A DNA stretch of 64,000 nucleotides from Burkholderia puraquae. Its GTDB lineage: Bacteria; Pseudomonadota; Gammaproteobacteria; Burkholderiales; Burkholderiaceae. Below are positions 9,881-18,053 of the stretch, in pieces (the first letter of the stretch is position 1; every line of letters starts with the position of its first letter). Made by a program: the position numbers and the translations under genes. The notes beneath the pieces were generated by a model. The model was not told where the DNA came from and did not search any database. It saw only the letters and a list, made by a program, of their open reading frames with translations. The stretch covers positions 1 to 64,000 of the forward strand of contig NZ_NBYX01000028.1 of assembly GCF_002099195.1 (NCBI RefSeq). The letters run 5' to 3'.

Positions 9881-10180
9881 CGACCTGTCCCCGGGATTGA
9901 GATCACGTCGCGCCACCGTGCGGCCATGGTGCCGGCTGCGCCGGCGCAGGCCGGTCTGGCGCGAATTGTGCGGAACAGTACAGCAGCCATGCAGACGTGT
10001 CCAGTTCGCCGTACGCGGCGTGATCCGGATGCCGAATCGTGTTGCCGAGCTGCCGTGCGCGCGGCCGTACGGGCCGGGCGCATACTCAACCGGACGCGCC
10101 GGCACGCGAACGGCATCGGATCGGCAAAAACTACCCGGCGACCACGATACCGCCCTGCGTTTCACGTCATGTATGACGCA

Positions 10181-11479
10181 TCAGGCCGTGGCGGCCGCAT
10201 CGAACGGATTGCGCAACACGATCGTGTCGTCGCGCTCCGCACCGGTCGTGATCATCGAAACCGGTGCACCCGCGACCGCTTCGACGCGCGCAATGAAATC
10301 CTGCGCGGCGCGCGGCAGCGCCGCACGTTCGCGTATCCCCTTCACGGTGCCGTGCCAGCCGTCGAACCGTTCGTACACAGGCTTCGCGCGCGACTGCGCA
10401 TCGAGGCTCGCCGGCAGGTGGTCGACCCGCACGCCATCGAGTTCGTAGCCGACGCACAGCTCGATCGACTCGAAACCGTCGAGCACGTCGAGCTTGGTGA
10501 GCGCCAGCGAATCGATGCCCGAGATCCTGACGGCCTGACGCAACTGTGCGGCATCGAGCCATCCGCAGCGGCGCGGCCGGCCGGTATTCACGCCGAACTC
10601 CTGCCCGCGTGCGCGCAGCGTTTCGCCGGTCGCATCGGACAGCTCGGTGAGAAACGGGCCCCCGCCGACCCGCGTCGCATACGCCTTGGTGACGCCCAGC
10701 ACGTGACCGAGCTTCGACGCGCCGAGCCCTGTCCCGGCCGCCGCCGCCGATGCAACGGTGCCGGACGACGTCACGAACGGGTACGTGCCCCAGTCGATGT
10801 CCAGCATCACGGCTTGCGACCCCTCGAACAGGACGCGCTCGCCGCGGTCGGTCGCATCGTTGAGATCGGCCCAGACGGGGCGCACGAACGGCAGGATCCG
10901 CGGCGCTAGGTCGACCAGCGTCGCCAGCATCGCGTCACGGGAATACGCGTCGAGCCCCAGGCCGCGGAACCACGCGTTGTGGTAATCGACGAGCACATCC
11001 AGTTTGGCAGCGAGTTGGCCCGGTTCCGCGAGATCGCCGACGCGCAGCCCGCGACGCCCGACCTTGTCCTCGTAGGCCGGCCCGATCCCGCGCAGCGTGG
11101 TGCCGATGGGCTCGCGGCGCAGACGCTCCTGAGCCTGGTCGATCGCGCGGTGGATCGGCAGCACCAGCGTCGCGTTCTCGGCGATCGACAGGTTGTCCGG
11201 CGTCACCGACAGCCCGAGTTCGGCCATCCGCCCGATTTCCGCGAGCAGCGCTTCCGGATCGAGCGCCACGCCGTTGCCGATCACGCCGCGCTTGCCGCGC
11301 ACGACACCGCTCGGCAGCAGCGCGAGCTTGTACGTCTTGCCGCCGACGACCAGCGTATGTCCCGCATTGTGGCCGCCGTTGTAGCGTGCAACGAGATCGG
11401 CCTGTGCCGCCAGCCAGTCCACGACGCGCCCCTTACCTTCGTCGCCCCATTGGGCGCCCACGACCACCACGTTCGGCAT
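10181..11479 (-). CDS. purA: Adenylosuccinate synthetase, second copy
   Basis: 432 residues. It joins IMP and aspartate with GTP to adenylosuccinate in AMP synthesis. All expected motifs are seen: GAQWGDEGKGR with catalytic Asp13, NGGHNAGHT with His41, TTLRGIGPAYEDK for IMP, GTYPFVTSSGTV, the Asp/Arg loop VGGGPFLTEL, and TKLDVLDGF for the base of GTP. I start at MPNVVVVG (11479). B. cepacia complex genomes carry a housekeeping purA on chromosome 1, so this is probably an extra copy. It is divergent from a GcvA-type LysR gene across a 140-base gap, suggesting regulated rather than constitutive use. It ends in a short Ala-rich tail. Confidence 0.95.
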   Translation of the reverse strand: MPNVVVVGAQWGDEGKGRVVDWLAAQADLVARYNGGHNAGHTLVVGGKTYKLALLPSGVVRGKRGVIGNGVALDPEALLAEIGRMAELGLSVTPDNLSIAENATLVLPIHRAIDQAQERLRREPIGTTLRGIGPAYEDKVGRRGLRVGDLAEPGQLAAKLDVLVDYHNAWFRGLGLDAYSRDAMLATLVDLAPRILPFVRPVWADLNDATDRGERVLFEGSQAVMLDIDWGTYPFVTSSGTVASAAAAGTGLGASKLGHVLGVTKAYATRVGGGPFLTELSDATGETLRARGQEFGVNTGRPRRCGWLDAAQLRQAVRISGIDSLALTKLDVLDGFESIELCVGYELDGVRVDHLPASLDAQSRAKPVYERFDGWHGTVKGIRERAALPRAAQDFIARVEAVAGAPVSMITTGAERDDTIVLRNPFDAAATA

Positions 11480-11587
11480 GCTCCGCACTCCATGTGAGAA
11501 ATTCAGACAATCGTTCGGCCGAGCTGGCCGTTTGTATGCCATATTGGCGGAGCTCAAGCACCCGATCAAACGATTAAACCTGAACTG

Positions 11588-11610
11588 TCGTGTGAATAAA
11601 TATCACACGA
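11588..11610. promoter_or_regulatory. Inverted repeat in the purA/lysR intergenic region
   Basis: TCGTGTGA-N7-TCACACGA is a perfect 8-bp inverted repeat 9 bases before the LysR start codon at 11620. The 7-base spacer is all A/T. This is the place and geometry expected of an autoregulatory LysR site in a divergent promoter, and it could also control purA, which reads the other way from 11479. Confidence 0.6.
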
Positions 11611-11619
11611 AACGATGCC

Positions 11620-12525
11620 ATGGCCCGACGACTCCCCCCGCTGAATTCGCTCCGTGCGTTCGAAGCCGCCGCGCGCCTCGGCAGTTTCACGCTGGCCGCC
11701 GACGAACTGTGCGTGACCCACGGCGCGATCAGCCGGCACGTGCAGCAACTGGAGTCGTGGCTCGGGCGGCCGCTGTTCGAACGCCATAACCGGCGGGTCG
11801 AACTGACCGACTCGGGCCGCGCGTATCTCGCCGAAGTCGGGGCGTCGTTCGACCGGATCGCGCTCGCCACCGCACAGCATTTCGGCCATGCGCAGCAGCG
11901 CGTGCTGCGCGTCAGCGCACCGGCGACATTTTCGTTGCGCTGGCTGGTGCCGAAGCTGTCGTCGTTCCAGGTTGCCCACCCGGCCATCGAGGTGCGCCTG
12001 TCGACGTCGAACGAGCCGATCGAAAAGCTGCGCGACAAGGTCGACCTGATCGTTCGCGGCGGCCCGCAGGCCATCGACGGTTACGTTGCCGAGGAATTCC
12101 TGTCAGAGGTTCGGCTGCCGGTGTGTGCGCCGAAACTGCTGGAGCGGCGGCCGTTGCGGACGCCCGCCGATCTCGCCGGCTTCACGCTGCTGCACGCGGC
12201 GACCTATCCCGGCATGTGGCCTGAATGGCTCGCGGCAGCCGGATATCCGAATCTCGTGCCGCGACACTCGCTCACGCTCGAGCATTTCTACCTGACGCTG
12301 CAAGGCGCGCTCGACGGGCTCGGCGTCGCGATGGGGCCGATCGCGCTCGTCGCAGACGACATCGCCGAAGGTCGGCTCGTACAACCGTTCAGCGAACCGG
12401 CGCTGCCGCCGTGGCGCTACTTCACGTACGTGGCCTCCGCACGCGCAAACGACGACGCGGTGCGGGCATTCAAGAACTGGCTGAAGGTGGCGGGAAACGC
12501 GGCGGCGCCGCTCGGGCAGAGCTGA
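11620..12525 (+). CDS. LysR-family regulator, GcvA-like, divergent from purA
   Basis: 301 residues with the GcvA-type start MARRLPPLNSLRAFEAAARLG and helix-turn-helix VTHGAISRHVQQLESWLGRPLFER, then the effector domain (RVSAPATFSLRWLVPKLSSF, LIVRGGPQAIDGYVAEEFL, GLGVAMGPIALVADDIAEGRLV). Family and completeness are clear. It probably regulates the divergent second purA copy and itself through the inverted repeat at 11588-11610. Its ligand is unknown; GcvA relatives often sense amino acids or purine-linked metabolites. Confidence 0.9.
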   Translation: MARRLPPLNSLRAFEAAARLGSFTLAADELCVTHGAISRHVQQLESWLGRPLFERHNRRVELTDSGRAYLAEVGASFDRIALATAQHFGHAQQRVLRVSAPATFSLRWLVPKLSSFQVAHPAIEVRLSTSNEPIEKLRDKVDLIVRGGPQAIDGYVAEEFLSEVRLPVCAPKLLERRPLRTPADLAGFTLLHAATYPGMWPEWLAAAGYPNLVPRHSLTLEHFYLTLQGALDGLGVAMGPIALVADDIAEGRLVQPFSEPALPPWRYFTYVASARANDDAVRAFKNWLKVAGNAAAPLGQS

Positions 12526-12636
12526 CCGCGTCGGTGTACGGGTCATGCGCGCCAAGACATGCAGGAATCCGAATCAAATAACGCAAGCGTATGGATTGTG
12601 TTTGCCTTCGTCGATCCCGGAAATGCTGCTTTCGAT

Positions 12637-12660
12637 GTGCGCCGCGGGGCCGCGGCGCAC
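12637..12660. terminator. GC-rich hairpin between convergent genes
   Basis: GTGCGCCGCGG-GG-CCGCGGCGCAC gives 11-bp perfect arms between the lysR gene ending at 12525 and the leftward small gene ending at 12705. No T-run follows on either strand, so it may act as a transcript-end stabiliser rather than a classic intrinsic terminator. Confidence 0.4.
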
Positions 12661-12704
12661 GCGGCAAGCCTCGGATCGACCCGCGGCTTGCCGCCCGACG
12701 GCGC

Positions 12705-13013
12705 TTACTGACTGGCGCCGGCGGCTTTCTTCTCCGCGTTCTGCAGGTTCTGCGGATAGTTCGGATCATTGGCCGCCGGCTTGTAACCGGCGTCTTCGAG
12801 TTTCTTCAGTTCGGCGTTGTTCTTCGCACGCGCAGCCTTATGCTCTGCCTTGCGTTGGGCCCTGGCTGCCTTGCGTGCCTGGCTCTTCGCTGCCTTTGCG
12901 TCCTGTGCAGCGGGCGCGCTGGCGTCGGTCTGCGCAAACGCGGGAACTGCCGAGCCGAACAGGAACGCGGCTGCGGTAGCAGCCAGCGTGAGTTTTCTGA
13001 TCTGGATTCGCAT
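12705..13013 (-). CDS. Small exported protein, DUF4148-like
   Basis: 102 residues. A Sec signal peptide ends at AVPAFA (about residue 27). The mature part is a very basic, Ala-rich helical stretch (AKSQARKAARAQRKAEHKAARA) followed by KLEDAGYKPAANDPNYPQNLQNAEKKA, which is the pattern I know from the DUF4148 family of small periplasmic proteins in Burkholderia. Its function is unknown. It is preceded by a gene-poor tract of more than 1 kb, so it has its own promoter. Confidence 0.72.
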   Translation of the reverse strand: MRIQIRKLTLAATAAAFLFGSAVPAFAQTDASAPAAQDAKAAKSQARKAARAQRKAEHKAARAKNNAELKKLEDAGYKPAANDPNYPQNLQNAEKKAAGASQ

Positions 13014-14432
13014 CGCTGAACTCTCTTTTCTGGTTTATCACGGATTGAAAGACCACGAGATACCGCCCCTGCCCCGATCGGTTGTCATGCCGTGTTCGGG
13101 ACCTGTGCATCATAACCGCGTCTCGAAAAATGTGGTGCCAACGTGACAACGGAGTTGGGGATACACGTATGGGAGAAAACGTGGATGCCGTGCGACCGTC
13201 GTTGGCAGGACAGGAACTGTGTATCGCGCATCGGCGTGCGTTCGGATCGCGCCGTGGCGGCGACAGGAAACGATCGGTGTACCCGCGCTTCAGCGACGAG
13301 GATCGGTCACGTCCGCGCGGTGCGCTGCGACGCAAGTTGCCAATGACTGTTTCATAGGTGGTGTTGCCGGCATGCTCACGCTTGATATGACCGTTATCTG
13401 ACCCATCAGGACCACAGCAGCAGCAGTCGAACTGTGCGACATGTTGCCCGTCGACGCGGTTCAAGCGACGGTTCCTCCCATAAACGGCCACGATTCGGCT
13501 TGCGGTGGTCAAGGCATGCACGATTGCATCGCCGCAGCGCGCAGCGTTCGATCCGGCAACCAATCGCCGCGCTGTGATGCCGAGAATGACCCGAGCCGGT
13601 AAAACTCGCCGCCGCGTGCTCCCGTATCTGCATGACGAAACGCACGGATGCGTTGCGTGCGGTGAAGACATCGGCCGGAATCACTTCACGACTACGCCGA
13701 CGGTATCGTGCCGATGTCGCCATGCTCTTCTGGTGAACCCGGCACGCAGGGTGGTGATGTCGCGGCAATGCTTGCGAGCCGTCTGATCCTGTCCGGGAGC
13801 GCAGCGTGCTCGAGTCACAGGTTTTTCATTCTGCGACCTTATCCACCCGGCATCCTGGCGCGTGTTGCAGCCCGCACAGCATGCCGATACCTGTGGTCTT
13901 GCCTGATCAGTGAGCTTTTACGGGATTCGGACGCGTCGGAAGGTGAGAATGTTCGGGATCATCGCTCGAATCCGATTGCGGTGAGCTTCGTGATCGCCCG
14001 CATCTTCACTTTGGTTCGCGACGTGCGCCAGATCGCCCCAGGAGCTGGCGACGCGTGCAGACAGTGCCCGCCACCCAATTGATCTCCGGGAGGCCGTTCC
14101 CGAACCTCTGCTTGCGATTCGGCGGCACAGCTTTGATCTTCGGTTGGTGGCTCCAAAGGTAGAAATTTGGGAGCCCTGGGTGGCGAAGCACGTCGCGTCG
14201 ATTTCCTCAGTGCACAGCCCGCAGGCTAAATTTGACGAGACGCGCGGATAGCCAAACGGAAAAACTTGTTCCCGGACAGGGAAGCCTGAGTGCAAAAAAA
14301 CCCCCTTCGCTTGCCGTCTCGGATGATTTCAAACTGCTGTGAACGAAACCGAAGAGATCGGTGTTTCCGGGCGCTGATCGGTTTTGCCGGTCAATAACAG
14401 ACACTGGGGAAGTCGCCGAACGGTTTTTTTGA
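13014..14432. other. Gene-poor tract flanking the origin
   Basis: About 1.4 kb with only short, overlapping open frames on both strands, none with recognisable protein character. It contains one complete outlying iteron (13476-13491) and a DnaA-box-like TTATCCACC (13839-13847, one mismatch to TTATCCACA). The segment 13918-14295 has an open minus-strand frame of 125 codons whose composition is not protein-like; I cannot name it and do not call it a gene. The tract may be old, decayed sequence that moved with the replication origin. Confidence 0.5.
13476..13491 (-). repeat. Outlying RepA iteron, reverse orientation
   Basis: TCCCATAAACGGCCAC reads GTGGCCGTTTATGGGA on the minus strand and differs from the iteron consensus GTAGCCNNTTATGGGA at one fixed position only. 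It lies about 1 kb outside the main array. Confidence 0.7.
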
Positions 14433-14484
14433 TCCCATAGATGGGAACCTGTGTCTGCAAACGGAGACTTTTCCCCCGTTTTTC

Positions 14485-15460
14485 TCCCATAGGTTTCTAC
14501 GTTTCAGCCGATGTGAGTGTGTACTTACCTCTTCTGGAAGCCTTGTCGGGCCTGAAGCCTTTGCGGGACGAGGTGCCGAACCATTGCTTTCCACCCCTGA
14601 ATCGAAGCATTGCGATGCTTGCTGCACCATAGACGGCTACCCATTGGTAGCGGTTTATGGGGTTCGTCTTTTTCTGGAAGCGCACGTGTGTTTACATCTT
14701 TTGTAAACCACGTTTACTTCTTTAACTACTTTTAGACGGCTCACAGCCTTATCCGATAAGGGTTTGACAGGTGTTCGGTACCCATTTATGGGAGCACAGG
14801 TGTAAGGGTCTGGGGTTTCAGGTCTGTGGATTTGGGGTTTGGGGTACCGGGTTGTGGGGGATCGGGGTTGTGGATATGGGGCAAGCGTACCCGGTTATGG
14901 GAAATCGGCCTGGAAACGCGTTGGGTAGTCGTCCATGGGAACGGCTGAAGGTAGCCTTTTATGGTGCGCTTTTTTCGATCCGTACATACAGGGGTGCACA
15001 GTGATTTTTCTCTGGTAGCCGGTTATGGGACGACTCAAAGGTAGCCGGTTATGGGTAGCATTTTGGGCTGCTCGATTGCATTTCTCCAAGATTGCCGGTG
15101 GCGGGTTCCCATGGACAGGATCGATGCCATGGACAGGTAACCAGTTATGGGGAAAACAATGGGTTGCCGTTTATGGGAGCAATGTCTACCTTCAGGGCCA
15201 AAATCAGCGCAGTCACTGTCGCCGTGCCTGGTCGATAGGTACCCTTCTGTGGGAATCGGTGAAGGTAGCAAGTTATGGGAAGAAAACGCGACTGTGCTGC
15301 ACGGCACCATGAGTTTGCCCGACGATCTGGATTCTGCGTATTGGTTTCCCATGGATGGTTACCTTGCCGAGGGCAAATCTCGTGCCGGGTTTCCGTGTCC
15401 GGGTATGAAAGGTAGCGGCTTGTGGGAAGCATTTTGGTCGAAAGGTAGATGGATATGGGG
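14485..15460. repeat. Iteron array (16-bp RepA-binding repeats)
   Basis: Consensus GTAGCCNNTTATGGGA. Forward copies start at 14647, 14778, 14844, 14887, 14925, 14951, 15015, 15041, 15137, 15163, 15239, 15265, 15412 and 15445; reverse copies are at 14485-14500, 14626-14640 and 15347-15362. The best copy is at 15015. The TATGGG end is nearly constant while GTAG varies to GTAA, GTAC or GTTG; a further weak copy ends at 14881. Spacing is irregular (start-to-start 26 to about 147 bases), with close pairs 26 bases apart at 14925/14951, 15015/15041, 15137/15163 and 15239/15265. The 26-base pair spacing is between two and three helical turns. Confidence 0.85.
14690..14761. promoter_or_regulatory. AT-rich putative DNA unwinding element with nested repeats
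   Basis: GTTTAC-N7-GTAAAC-N3-GTTTAC (14690-14717) forms two overlapping perfect inverted repeats, followed by a run of T/A-rich sequence and then CCTTATC-C-GATAAGG (14747-14761), a perfect 7-bp dyad containing two facing half DnaA boxes. It lies between the first inverted iteron pair and the main array, the position of an unwinding element in iteron origins. Role is inferred. Confidence 0.55.
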
Positions 15461-15506
15461 TTCTACACAGATCGTCTGATCGCAAATTTTCCTTTTGGAT
15501 CTGAAG

Positions 15507-15572
15507 CTTAGACTCGATAGTGCAAGTAAAGCGGGAACACGGGCGTTGCCCCTCGGCGCGAAAAGGTATAAA
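15507..15572 (+). promoter_or_regulatory. repA promoter region with motif shared with the parA promoter
   Basis: TATAAA at 15567-15572 is a likely -10; TTGCCC at 15546 is a possible -35 but the 15-base spacing is short. Upstream, CTTAGACTCGAT (15507-15518) is identical to 12 bases in front of parA (18803-18814). The ribosome site AAGGTGA ends about 18 bases before ATG 15611, which is unusually far and suggests weak or controlled translation. Confidence 0.45.
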
Positions 15573-15610
15573 GTCCGCTCTCAACAAGGTGACCTTATCC
15601 GGACATTACG

Positions 15611-16927
15611 ATGCCGCGCAAGCCCGCAAGCAAAGGCTCAGACAAACAGGTTTCGCTGTTTCAGACACCCGAGCCCCCCGACTTGCTGCGCAAGGCGGTC
15701 CAGGCGATTCATATCGCGCCCAAGTCCGGAAAGATCGGTCTGCAGCAGCGCAAGATGTTCAGCTCGCTGATCAAGAACGCGCTTCGGCAGGAGGCATTCG
15801 AGCCAGGCCGGACGAGCTTCTCGATCTCGATCGCGTCGCTTTCGCACGAGAGCGGGTTGAACAGCAACAACACGAAATACGTGAAGGACACGGTCAACTC
15901 GCTGATCAGTACCGTCGTCAACTGGGACTACCTGGCCGCGGATCGGTCGACGGTCTGGAAAGCGTCGGGCCTGCTCGCCGGCGCGGAGCTCGAGCAATCG
16001 GTGCTGAAGTACAGCTTCTCCGACCAGATTCGCAGCGAGTTGCTCAACCCGGAGATCTATGCACTGATCGATATGCGGATCGCCCGCGAGTTCCGGCGGT
16101 CGCACTCGCTCGCGTTGTGGGAAAACACGGTGCGCTACGAGGGGATCGGCATCACCGCTAAGATCCCGCTGCCGAAATTTCGTGACCTCATTCTCGGCCA
16201 GGACAAGGCGTCGCAGTCGTACAAGGAATACAAGCTGTTCAAGAGCAAGGTCCTGGTGCCGTGCATTCAGGAGGTGAACGAAGTTTCGGATCACACGCTC
16301 GAGTTGATCGAACACAAGTCCGGCCGGAGCGTGGAAGCCGTCCAGTTCAAGGTGACGCGCAAGCAGAGCGCCGATACGGTGGAGGATGGCGACGTCAAGA
16401 ACGAAGCGCTGGTCGAGGAGGTCGCCAAGTTCGGCATTCCGCGTTCGGAAGCGCGCCGGCTGATCACGCAATACGGCGTACAGCGCATCAAGGCAGCGAT
16501 TGCCTATACGCTCAATCGGACTACGAAGAAGAATGCGGCCCCGGTCGACAACGTGGCCGCGTATTTCCGCAAGGCGCTGACGCACGGCTACACGCTGGCC
16601 GACGGGCAGGGAACGGAGACGGCCGCACCGGCGAAGGAGTCTGCGCAGAGCAAGCAGGAGCAGATTCGCGACAAATATCTGGCGGCGAAGGTCGAGGAAG
16701 CCGGTGCGTACTTCCGCGAACTGGAGATCGACGACCAGACCAAGCTGATCGAGCGTTACAACGAGACGGTGGCAGGCTCGAAGGACCTGACGCTGTCGCC
16801 GAAGAAGAAGGCGAGCAAGCTCGCACAGACCAGCTTCTTCCGATGGCTCGCGCTGGATACGTGGGGCGAACCGACCTCGGACGATTTGCTGGAATTCCTG
16901 CTGAAAAGCAGTCTCGCAGGCAACTGA
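15611..16927 (+). CDS. repA: Replication initiator protein, Rep_3 (RepB/RepA) superfamily
   Basis: 438 residues. The central part has the paired winged-helix organisation of iteron-binding initiators: SGKIGLQQRKMFSSLIKNAL near residues 37-56, TSFSISIASLSHESGLNSNN, then the second wing with ALIDMRIAREFRRSHSLALWENTVRY and TAKIPLPKFRDLILG. The C-terminal 170 residues are a charged helical extension (SEARRLITQYGVQRIKAAIAY) that is longer than in small-plasmid Rep proteins and typical of Burkholderia secondary-chromosome initiators. It would bind the adjacent iterons, open the origin and repress itself. It is convergent with parAB. Confidence 0.9.
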   Translation: MPRKPASKGSDKQVSLFQTPEPPDLLRKAVQAIHIAPKSGKIGLQQRKMFSSLIKNALRQEAFEPGRTSFSISIASLSHESGLNSNNTKYVKDTVNSLISTVVNWDYLAADRSTVWKASGLLAGAELEQSVLKYSFSDQIRSELLNPEIYALIDMRIAREFRRSHSLALWENTVRYEGIGITAKIPLPKFRDLILGQDKASQSYKEYKLFKSKVLVPCIQEVNEVSDHTLELIEHKSGRSVEAVQFKVTRKQSADTVEDGDVKNEALVEEVAKFGIPRSEARRLITQYGVQRIKAAIAYTLNRTTKKNAAPVDNVAAYFRKALTHGYTLADGQGTETAAPAKESAQSKQEQIRDKYLAAKVEEAGAYFRELEIDDQTKLIERYNETVAGSKDLTLSPKKKASKLAQTSFFRWLALDTWGEPTSDDLLEFLLKSSLAGN

Positions 16928-16930
16928 ACG

Positions 16931-17006
16931 AGGCCTCGCAGCCGGGTGCGCGTCGCGCGCCGGACGTCGTCGTCCGGCTTCGCGGTGCAACGCGGGCGCG
17001 AGGCCT
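16931..17006. terminator. Nested hairpins between convergent repA and parB
   Basis: An outer pair AGGCCTCGC (16931-16939)/GCGAGGCCT (16998-17006) encloses GCCGGACG-TCGT-CGTCCGGC (16959-16978). On the plus strand the outer arm is followed by TCTGCTTTTCG. The location between two convergent genes fits a two-way terminator. Confidence 0.6.
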
Positions 17007-17021
17007 TCTGCTTTTCGTGCG

Positions 17022-18053
17022 TTACTGCTGTGTGGCCGTTGCCAGTTCGGCAACGTACGCGTCGATGACTGTCTTGAGCTTGTCGGCGAGCGCCTCCTGG
17101 TGCGATGCGTCGACGCCCTTGAGTTGCAGATCCAGACGGCCGTCCGGATAGGTCTTCAACTGGCCGATTGCTCGCGATTCGAGCGCGAAGTCGTGACGGA
17201 CGCTGTAGCGCGTACGTCCCGCTTTCTTGCTGCCGTCGCTCTGCGCACGCAGGAAATTCTCGAGATCACGAACCGATTTTTTCCGGTCGATCACGGCCGT
17301 CAGCAGCCGGTCGGCCGTCGGCTCGCCCAGGCGCTCGAAGATCAGCTTCAGGAAGTACGCCGCCTGCAGGCCGACCACGTCGTTCGCGCTCGCCATCCGT
17401 TCCAGGAGTGTGTTCGGGAGTGCGTTGAGCGACAGTGTCTTGCTGATCGACGCCTTGTCCTTGCCGATCTTTTCCGCCAGCGTGTTCTGGTCGGAAAAGA
17501 CCTGCTCGTCGAGGAGACGCTTCCACGCGACCGCATCGTCGAAGATCGTCTGGCGTTCGTGGTCGTGGTTCGCGCGATACGCGATCGTATAGAGCTGCTC
17601 GGGCGTGTGATCCGTGCGGAACGTGGCGTTGATGGTTTCATCGCCGTTGATGCTCGTCGCGCGGAGCCGGCGTTGCCCGTCGATCACCACGAGCTTGCCG
17701 GGAAACTCAGGGAGCCGCGTAACCTTGATCGGCTCGATCTGCCCTTCCCGTTTCAGCGTCAGGGCGAGCTCGTGCAGGCTCGACTCCGAGTAGAACACGC
17801 GCGGGTTGAACGGGTTCGGGATGCAGTCCTTGACCAGTACCTTCTGCGGCGCGCCAAGATCCGCCGTGCCGGCGGGCGTGGCCGCGGCCGGGGCGTTGGC
17901 GGGCGCCGTTTCGCCGACGACGTTCGGTGCGGCCGCCGGTTCGGGCAGCCGTGTTTCGAGGGCCGCATTTTCCTGCGCGAGCCCGCGCAGCAGGCCGGCT
18001 GCGAGATGCAGGTTGCCGGTCGGCTTCTTGTCTTTCGATGTGTCCTTAGCCAT
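17022..18053 (-). CDS. parB: Chromosome/plasmid partition protein ParB
   Basis: 343 residues from ATG at 18053. After an Ala/Pro-rich linker comes the ParB N-domain with DCIPNPFNPRVFYSE (residues 77-91) and the CTP-binding GQRRLRA box (126-132), then a helix-turn-helix around TLAEKIGKDKASISKTLSLNALP (about 191-213), and a C-terminal dimer domain. It binds the parS sites at 18837-20155 and spreads. A longer frame adds 24 residues that read through the end of parA and is less likely: the chosen start overlaps the parA stop in ATGGCTAA, implying coupled translation. Confidence 0.95.
   Translation of the reverse strand: MAKDTSKDKKPTGNLHLAAGLLRGLAQENAALETRLPEPAAAPNVVGETAPANAPAAATPAGTADLGAPQKVLVKDCIPNPFNPRVFYSESSLHELALTLKREGQIEPIKVTRLPEFPGKLVVIDGQRRLRATSINGDETINATFRTDHTPEQLYTIAYRANHDHERQTIFDDAVAWKRLLDEQVFSDQNTLAEKIGKDKASISKTLSLNALPNTLLERMASANDVVGLQAAYFLKLIFERLGEPTADRLLTAVIDRKKSVRDLENFLRAQSDGSKKAGRTRYSVRHDFALESRAIGQLKTYPDGRLDLQLKGVDASHQEALADKLKTVIDAYVAELATATQQ

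Larger units (their letters stand above)
14433..15610. other. Replication origin region of the replicon
   Basis: The 1.2 kb before repA holds the iteron array, an A+T-rich segment with nested inverted repeats (14690-14761), DnaA-box-like sites (TGTGGATAT at 14869-14877; TTATCC at 14749) and, at its left end, a dyad TCCCAT-AG-ATGGGA (14433-14446) made of two half-iterons facing each other. This combination (initiator gene, directly upstream iterons, AT-rich unwinding element, DnaA boxes) is how iteron-controlled origins are built. It is also among the most A+T-rich stretches of the window. Confidence 0.85.

Noticed and set aside
13135..13150. A parS-like right half (ACGTGACAAC)
   Set aside because: The left half does not match GTTGTC, and it lies on the other side of the origin from the true parS field.
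12837..13671. A 277-codon minus-strand frame running into the small exported protein gene
   Set aside because: It is a different frame from the DUF4148-like protein and is low-complexity without domains.
14485..15460. The repeat array as a CRISPR
   Set aside because: Repeats are 16 bases, occur in both orientations, spacing is irregular and there are no cas genes; it is upstream of a Rep gene.
15638..17053. A 471-codon open frame antisense to repA
   Set aside because: Composition is Arg/Leu-rich with no domain; repA on the plus strand is clear.
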